Part shown: one piece after another, positions 57,809 to 64,000 of the stretch | How the letters are laid out: each line of letters begins with the position of its first letter | Position numbering within the stretch: position 1 is the stretch's first letter | Source: Laetiporus sulphureus 93-53 | Taxonomy: Eukaryota > Basidiomycota > Agaricomycetes > Polyporales > Laetiporaceae | Length of the DNA stretch: 64,000 nucleotides | Assembly (NCBI RefSeq): GCF_001632365.1 | Contig: NW_024468548.1 | Coordinates: forward strand, 7,257-71,256 | Direction of reading: 5' to 3' | Translations under genes and position numbers: made by a program | Notes under the pieces: generated by a model | Database searches by the model: none | What the model was told of the DNA's origin: nothing | Seen by the model: only the letters and a program-made list of their open reading frames with translations

Positions 57809-59000
57809 GGCGAGTAGGGAGCAAATGCAGCAGGCTCTGGAGAAGGGCAGATGGCTGTCGTCACGCCAAAACAAGTGTCACCCGCCAGCCAATGCAGGAA
57901 GGCGCCGACAGCCACACAATCTCAGCCACCGCACGCTAAAGTCGCGCTCGTTGTTGTCAGACACAGCGTTGTGCTCGCAGAATCAGTGGACGACTCTGTC
58001 GGGGAACGGGTTATGCTCAGAAGTGGCGGTGCGCTGACTCAAATAGTCACGCCTGCTTTTCAATCATCACGTCCCGAAACGACCTCGGAAATCCAACGGC
58101 TTTGTCAGCTCTGCGTTGTACAAAAATTTTACTATAAAATACAAGTCGTATCTGAAACTTGGAGGACGATTGTTGGTGTTTGAGCGACGCAGGACATATA
58201 TGCTCAGGCTGACAGCTGGAGTCGGGGGTCGAGGCTCGTTTGGTAGAATGTGTCTCTAGAGAGAGCTTACCTTTCGGAAGAGCATACACTATTCGCCTAC
58301 GTCATGTCATAGATGATGAGATATCTACAGATACGTAGAACCGATGGTGGGAGGATAGAATCATTTCCAATGGAACGCGAAAGACTTGATCTCATTGTGA
58401 CCGTCTTAGGTGAGGCACGCCCGCAAACTCAGTTACGAACACAATTTGAAATGTCCGGACGTTTTGAGCATAAGATCATGCAAGCGTGAAAGGACAGTAA
58501 TGCCCTCCTGGTGCATGCGCAGCACGATGAGCAGCACCATCGCGACGTCCAGATTTCAGAACTTCGGTCGAGAGCGAAGGGAGGATGCATTCGTCCACGG
58601 TGCGGATTTTGGCTGTTCGACTATCTTCGTGGATTTTATTAACAGTGCAGAAAGAGGACGGGGGAGAAAGCAGATTGAGGAAAAATTGTCAATTCAGCAT
58701 TGCGACTACCATGCGAAGTGCGAGCTATGCATGTACTTGCACTCCAGAAGCCCTGTACCGACGGTCAAGAGCGACATGCAGCGAAGGCATTAACCGAGTT
58801 ATTGTAATGCCTGTATGAGACTGGAGCATGCAAATCAAGTTAGCATCGGACCTTGTGAGTGCGAGAGAATTACAATTGCTGGCATCACATACCGCTTCCT
58901 GTCGCGCTATGGTTCATGTTCTGGTATTTTTTAATTTGGCGGCGGACTATTCCAAGGCTTTCTTTTTCATCCTGGCATTTCTGGGTCAAGAATTCGGGCC
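57809..59000. other. Intergenic region without supported genes
   Basis: About 1.2 kb with short frames in all orientations; the 58410-58793 frame has no domain and no splice partner. The left part should hold the SIP5 promoter. Confidence 0.4.
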
Positions 59001-59821
59001 TCAAGGTATTATGAACCCTGTAGCAGTGGCTGCTGTTGGCTTTTTCGCCGATGTTCCTGACTTTCGCTTCCACAGGGCGCGGGTAGAATACGTCCCACCT
59101 TCTATCCGAGCGCATATCGACCGATACAGTCTCCAAAGCTCCTCTTGGCGCCACCAGGTACCAACAAATCTCTCTGTCGTATCACTGGATGGAAGATCGT
59201 CGGTGAAGATTTTGCACATATCCACCTATCGAGTTTGCCCTTTTGTTTCAAATATTTCACCAGCACATCAGGACGAAGATATTCTTGCCACTCTGCACTG
59301 TCGATCATGATGAGCTTGACCATCAGGTTACGGTTGTCATTGTTGATGCACGTAGAATGATATGCGAGCGTCAGCGCCAGTCAGATGAGCTGGGTTGAGG
59401 GCCGTTATACTGCATGCGTGTTCGAAGAGCATACATGGTTTGGAAATTGGATCCCGGTTGTATCCTTCCTTCCACTGATCAAGAGTGTCCGGATATCGGG
59501 AGTTGGGATTGTCAATCCATCTTTGAGCGCAAATCGTACTTGTGGACCATTCATATGAGTGCTTCGATGAAAGGAAAATCAGGGTCATCGATATGGAGGT
59601 GAGAACCACATACTGACCACTGGCGTGCCATCAGTTCAGACCAATACTAAGAGATGACGTTCTACGTACTCTTCAAGTTCGTACCCGAACAGATAGCGCA
59701 ATGATAGTTGCCGGACGTCTTCGGAGAGACAAACGACCGGATGATCGTCGAACCTTTTGACCGGAGTGGGTTGAGTGAGACTGTCATGTTTTAGTAGACT
59801 TCTGAGCACTTCGTCAACCAT
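59001..59821 (-). CDS. Possible uncharacterised minus-strand gene
   Basis: Three overlapping minus-strand segments look protein-like: 59636-59821 (MVDEVLRSLLKHDS, RQLSLRYLFGYELEEY), 59337-59609 (QRWIDNPNSRYPDTLDQWKEG) and 59001-59225 (FTDDLPSSDTTERF, WWRQEELWRLYRSICAR, ending ATGFIIP). They suggest exons of one gene, but phases across 59230-59340 could not be joined. No family recognised. Confidence 0.25.
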
Positions 59822-60483
59822 TTGTTATAGACCGGGAATTGCGGCACCTCTTTTGCGACGAGGATAACAATCCGGTCAGAGAACCAAACTCCTCGTCTTG
59901 CTCGTGCGATCGCTCTCACAAATGAACATGTTAGTCTTTCTTTCTCTCACCCATCAGATCGTTGGAACCTGCTCAGATGGGTCAGCACTCTGGCAGGTAG
60001 ACGAACAACGTGCCACAAGCTTTTCGATCGGTGTTGAGCGTTTAGCACGTGACTCTTCGAGCTTCATTGCTAGAGCAAATCAGTCGTCAAAGTCTTGGAT
60101 CTGGGCGCTGAGACTCTGGTCTGCTAAAGCCTTGCTTAACAGGTATAGTCACAGATGATATGATATTGGGATGCAGCCACAAACCTGAAGACCTTCCAAA
60201 TATGTACATTTGGGCGTCTGAATCGGGCTGCTCGGATCTACTCGCTGTGGCGGCTCAACTTGAGCGTCGTTAAGGAAAGCGTAACGGACTGACCAAGTCT
60301 GCACGTCCACAGGCGCATTCTCGCACCCTGCCTTCGCGTCCTCTGGACTCGTCCACTCGCTCTCCCACACGCTCTTTCTGTGACCTGCAGTCTCTGGACG
60401 CGCTCGTCTTCGCACTACCTCCACCCCGACTTTTTCTCATCTACCACGTATCGGGATTCGGCTTTATACAAGCACTGGAGACG
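59822..60483. other. Intergenic region upstream of the third barrel gene
   Basis: No gene was supported. A TTTATA element lies about 20-25 bp upstream of the next start codon. Confidence 0.4.
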
Positions 60484-61842
60484 ATGCGCAGCTCTACCTT
60501 GCTTGGATACATCTTAGCCTCGCTCGTCGTGCCTCTTGTGGCTGCGGGCCATCTGAACCGTTTCAACCTCCATCGCCGACACGATGCACTTGCGCGCAAC
60601 GCGACCTCGGGCCTCACGAATTTGGCAAAGCGGCAGAGCTTTAGCGATGCCCGGTTCACTTATTATGCCGTCGGTTTGTGAGTCAATTAAGCTTTTGGTG
60701 ATTAGATAGGGAAGTGATGTTAGATGTGAAGAGGTGCATGTGGTCAGACTAACGTTCCTAGTGACTTTGTGAGTGTTATGCCGTACTCCGCGCTGTTCTG
60801 GCGTATTTACTGTATTTTCCAAATAGATCGTTGCCCTAGACTCCATTGTGAGTGTTTTGGTCTCCTCTCGCTCGAGTCCAGTGTGGAGAGTGTCATGCTC
60901 GAGATGCTTCATGCTCTCTCGTCTTGTCATACTGTTGGATCAACGTGCTATTCGCGTTCTCAGTTGCTTTAACGACGATGCACACTTGTGTCACACGCTG
61001 CCTGCACGAAGTCACCGTATGGATAGCGCGCATTGCATCCTGAACGTGCAAAGTAGCATTGAGGACACTTTCAATGACCCGTCGCTCATCACAACCTCGC
61101 AAATTGAGCGATCGACAAACTGACCAGTACCTTCATAGTTGTACGATGCATCCGATGAGTGTTTCAAGTCCATCACCATCTCGTACGGTGGCAAGTCCAC
61201 CACGGCTACGATCATGGACAGGGTGAGCATCTCTTCTCGCCAAGACATACCTTCTGCTGAACTTCCTGTCAGTGCCCGGGCTGCCCAGAAGGCGGCTTGG
61301 ACCTCTCCGAGGGCCTGTTTGAATACTTCGCCGACACAGGCGAAGGTGTCATCTACGGCGAGTGGTCGTACGCAGGGTCGAGCCCAGCGACGACCTCCTC
61401 AGACACACCCACCCCCACCTCCACATACGTCGCGCCGACCACGTCCAGCACGTATGTTCCACCGCCGACCACCTCCAGTACATCGGCGTACACTCCGCCC
61501 ACGACGTCGTCAACGTACACACCGCCGCCGACGAGCAGCAGCTCGACGCACGTCGACACGCCATCGACGACTAGCTCCTCAAGTAGTAGCAGCAGCGTCG
61601 CAGAGGCCACCTCGAAGGCGGGCTCCTCGGCAGCGAGCAGCAGCGTGGCTGCGTCTAGCTCTGCGTCGTCCAGCGGCGCCTTGATATCTTTGGCGATCAG
61701 TGCAAGCGCCACTCTTTCAGCTGAGTTGTCCCTCCCAAGCAGCACCGGCAACAGCACCAGCGGGGATATGCTCGAGCAGCTGAATTTGGCGCTCATTGGC
61801 ATGGCCGGGCTCATCGCTGTGGGTGCGGAGGTGTCGGCGTGA
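60484..61842 (+). CDS. Secreted double-psi beta-barrel protein with Ser/Thr-rich stalk, likely GPI-anchored
   Basis: Five exons (60484-60677, 60732-60768, 60827-60847, 61139-61222, 61273-61842) give 301 residues. The signal peptide MRSSTLLGYILASLVVPLVAA is almost the same as in the gene at 52209-52867. The barrel domain reads SDARFTYYAVGLGACGQTN, IVALDSI, ASDECFKSITIS, ATIMDR, CPGCPEGGLDLSEGLFEYF, GEWSY. A Thr/Ser/Pro stalk of about 120 residues with TSSTYVPPP-like repeats and a terminal hydrophobic segment (LNLALIGMAGLIAVGAEVSA) suggest attachment to membrane or wall through GPI. Exons 2, 3 and 4 match the gene at 52209 in size (37, 21 and 84 nt). Intron 60848-61138 is 291 nt, much longer than its siblings. 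Confidence 0.9.
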
Positions 61843-62721
61843 GCGAGCGACGAGGGACGGCTCGGCGGCAGCGCCGTCGTAGCTGTTGATGAAGTGCATG
61901 AAAGCCGGCAACGGACAGACGGTGCCATGGACACTAACAGGTATACCACAATTGCAACGCTACTATTCTTCTAGTTTTCCCCCTTCTTCCTCATGCAATT
62001 GCTGTCTTCTCCTAATGTTCCTCGCGCTCTGCAATTAGTTATTGTCTTAGCAGTTTCCGATTGCGCGCTACTATCTTTTGTTGTAATAGTTGGTTCAGGT
62101 TTGTCGGGTGATACAGGGTTGTACGCATTTCGTACGTGCTCGGTGCAACGCATTCACATTCACTTCCCTCATGTGGCTGTATGACTCTCCTCAAGTTCTG
62201 TCGGGGTCATTATATGGAATTTGCCTGCACGGAGTTCCGTAGCCTACTGGATGAACGCTACAATGCTTCAGGGGTTAAACGTTGACCAGTCATGACAAAT
62301 GATTGGTGGCGAAGCCAAACACTTCGGAGAGCTGGTACATGTTTTGTATCCTGTGAGATGAGCGCAACGGATTTGCCTGTTGTCGCAGTGGACACGATGC
62401 TCTTGCTGAGCCTGTAGCGAGAAAGGCAACGGACACGGCCTCGTGCTCCAGGCGCACCTTCCCCTCTTACTGCCATCCGCACACCTTCCCGGGTCGTCTT
62501 CCCCGGGAACTGCATAGCTAATTGGTGAGTATAGCATCTGCATCGTACGTACGAACGTCTGAACCGCTGTCATTAATGTTACAGGGAATCAGACTCTTGC
62601 GCCGCAGCGCCCCGACGTCCCCGGCTCTCTTCTCGCTCGGATCCGACTCTCCTTCCAACATTTATCACGATCGCTCAACTTGAATTTTCATTTTCACTTT
62701 CAAAGTTCCTCTCCAACCACC
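61843..62721. other. Intergenic region
   Basis: 3' flank of the barrel gene and promoter of the final gene. A pyrimidine-rich leader (62590-62720) precedes the next start codon. Nothing else supported. Confidence 0.4.
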
Positions 62722-63902
62722 ATGTCTTCTGCTGTCTCCGCGGAATCCACCGTCCCCAGCTCGGACGTGCACTCCCCGTTATCGACCTCGTCCTACGAGG
62801 CCCTGTCCGCGTCCGGATTCACCTCCTGGGCGGACTCGGTCGACGCAGCCAGCTCCTCTGACGACGAGATCGTCTTCTCCATCTCGTCTCTTTCCTCGAG
62901 CGGTGTCCTTTCACAGCGACGCGCGCGCCGCTCGCCGTCCCTATCTTCCGAGGATGACCTCGTGGCAGTCCCACGTTCCCAAGCTACCTCGGATTCTACC
63001 TCTGTCTCCTCTACGGATGTTCGTCGCACACTCGACGAGCTCAGCACGGCAGTGTCTTCTCTCACATTGCGATCTGCCCCTGCCCTGGCGACCCCGACCG
63101 CTACTCGCTTTAACATCCTTCATGCCGTCAGCGCCGCGTCTCAGGAGTCTCAGCCAGCTCGCCCCAAGGGAAAGAAGGTCAGGAAGACAAAGAAGGCTGC
63201 TGCAGCGCAGTCCAGCCCTCCGAACACCGCCCAACCTGCCGATGCCAGTGCTACACCGAACCAGAGTGCGCAGAAGAAAAAGGTGAAGGCGCGGCGGGAG
63301 CGCAGGAAGGCCGAGAAGAAGGCGCAGAGAAAGGCTGCTCGGGCTGCATCTGCCACCCCGGAGCACGGCCTGGGCGAGCGCCCGATCGTGGACGACTTGT
63401 CCGAGGCGGGCGATCATCCCGGCAGCGCTGCCTTCGCTGCGGCATACCAGGACGCAGTCAACTTCATCACCTCGTGCGTGATTCCCCAGAACACATTCCT
63501 TTCCTGGTCGCGTTGACTTCTTCCTTCACTTGCCTCGTTTCTAGCTTCCTCTCCAACCCATCCGCCAAGTCCGGTGCGGGGCACCTACAACTCCTTCAGG
63601 CGCTCATCGTCGAGCTCGGGCTTTGCCCTGCGGCGCTGCAGCCCTCCGCCGGCGCACTGTCGTTCCCCTCTCTCCCTGCCCTCCCGCACTCGCTCCGCGC
63701 GGCCAAGGCATTGCTCAAGAGCCAAGCGTTCCTCAACGTGCGCGACTACCTCGCGGTGCGCGGACAAGGCCTGGACGCGTTAAGGCGCGTGATGCACCCG
63801 AGTCGCAGCTCGCTCATGCGCGAGGTGCGCAGCGGGAAGCGCATGCCTAGGGAGGCCGTGAAGGAGAAGGGTCTCGGTGTGCTTCTGGTGACGTGCTTTT
63901 AG
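62722..63902 (+). CDS. Uncharacterised Ser-rich and Lys/Arg-rich protein
   Basis: Two exons (62722-63473 and 63545-63902) join in phase to 369 residues. The first 150 residues are Ser/Asp-rich (SSDDEIVFSISSLSSS). A Lys/Arg/Ala-rich segment follows (KKKVKARRERRKAEKKAQRK), possibly a nuclear or nucleolar signal. The second exon encodes a compact helical domain (LLQALIVELGL, SLRAAKALLKSQAFLNVRDYL, LMREVRSGKRMPREAV). A 14-codon in-frame extension upstream (ATG 62680) is less likely as the start. No family recognised. Confidence 0.7.
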
Positions 63903-64000
63903 AGGAAGGGTCCCCACGAGCTGGGGTGGGTGCGTGGCCTTCGTAACGCGTCTTCTCGCGAGCCTGCAGCGCTTGTATGAGCCCGCTTCGGCATGGGTGG

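Overview
The window is eukaryotic nuclear DNA from a filamentous fungus, almost certainly an agaricomycete basidiomycete of the polypore type. Nearly every gene is cut by many short (about 46-80 nt) GT-AG introns, exon phases can be chained exactly, the protein families are typical of basidiomycetes (SLC41/MgtE-like carrier, Adp1-like ABCG transporter, BTB protein, double-psi beta-barrel secreted proteins, a DUF6697-like pair), and intergenic gaps are short. No ribosomal RNA, convincing tRNA, CRISPR array or intact transposon was seen. Exon coordinates were derived by hand from splice sites, reading phase and family similarity; CDS start/end values span the introns.

Layout. 1-2190 holds a 5'-truncated Zn2Cys6 transcription factor, then a 2.1 kb gap. 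4302-8861 carries two tandem paralogues of an uncharacterised protein; the second has gained a long Phe-containing repeat region. 9.3-31.5 kb is a dense housekeeping block: COX17, an Ariadne RBR ubiquitin ligase, a DOPA-dioxygenase-like protein, glutamate 5-kinase, ribose-phosphate pyrophosphokinase, the GPI-lipid remodelling protein Per1, an HDAC3/Hos2-type histone deacetylase, an SLC41-like Mg2+ carrier, the SAGA subunit Ada3/Ngg1, RNA polymerase I subunit A34.5 and an Adp1-like ABC transporter. 34.1-36.6 kb holds a Ser/Thr kinase. 37.1-43.1 kb holds two tandem MFS sugar transporters, followed by a Mcp1-like mitochondrial membrane protein.

From about 45 kb the sequence becomes accessory: a GC-rich Pro/Arg-rich reading frame, an orphan multi-exon gene, a BTB gene enclosed by a roughly 0.95 kb segmental duplication, and a dispersed family of small secreted double-psi beta-barrel (RlpA/expansin-like) proteins with three apparently intact members and one decayed copy. 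SIP5, a tiny predicted gene and a Lys/Arg-rich unknown protein complete the right side.

The genes do not form one pathway. Themes are chromatin and transcription (HDAC, Ada3, A34.5, zinc-cluster factor), ubiquitin and signalling (Ariadne, SIP5, kinase), transport (SLC41, ABCG, two sugar porters), mitochondrion (COX17, Mcp1-like) and cell surface or secretion (Per1, barrel proteins). The most notable points are the tandem paralogues with a repeat expansion, the recent amplification and decay of the barrel family, repeat-derived tails on otherwise conserved enzymes, and several micro-exons and candidate GC-AG introns.
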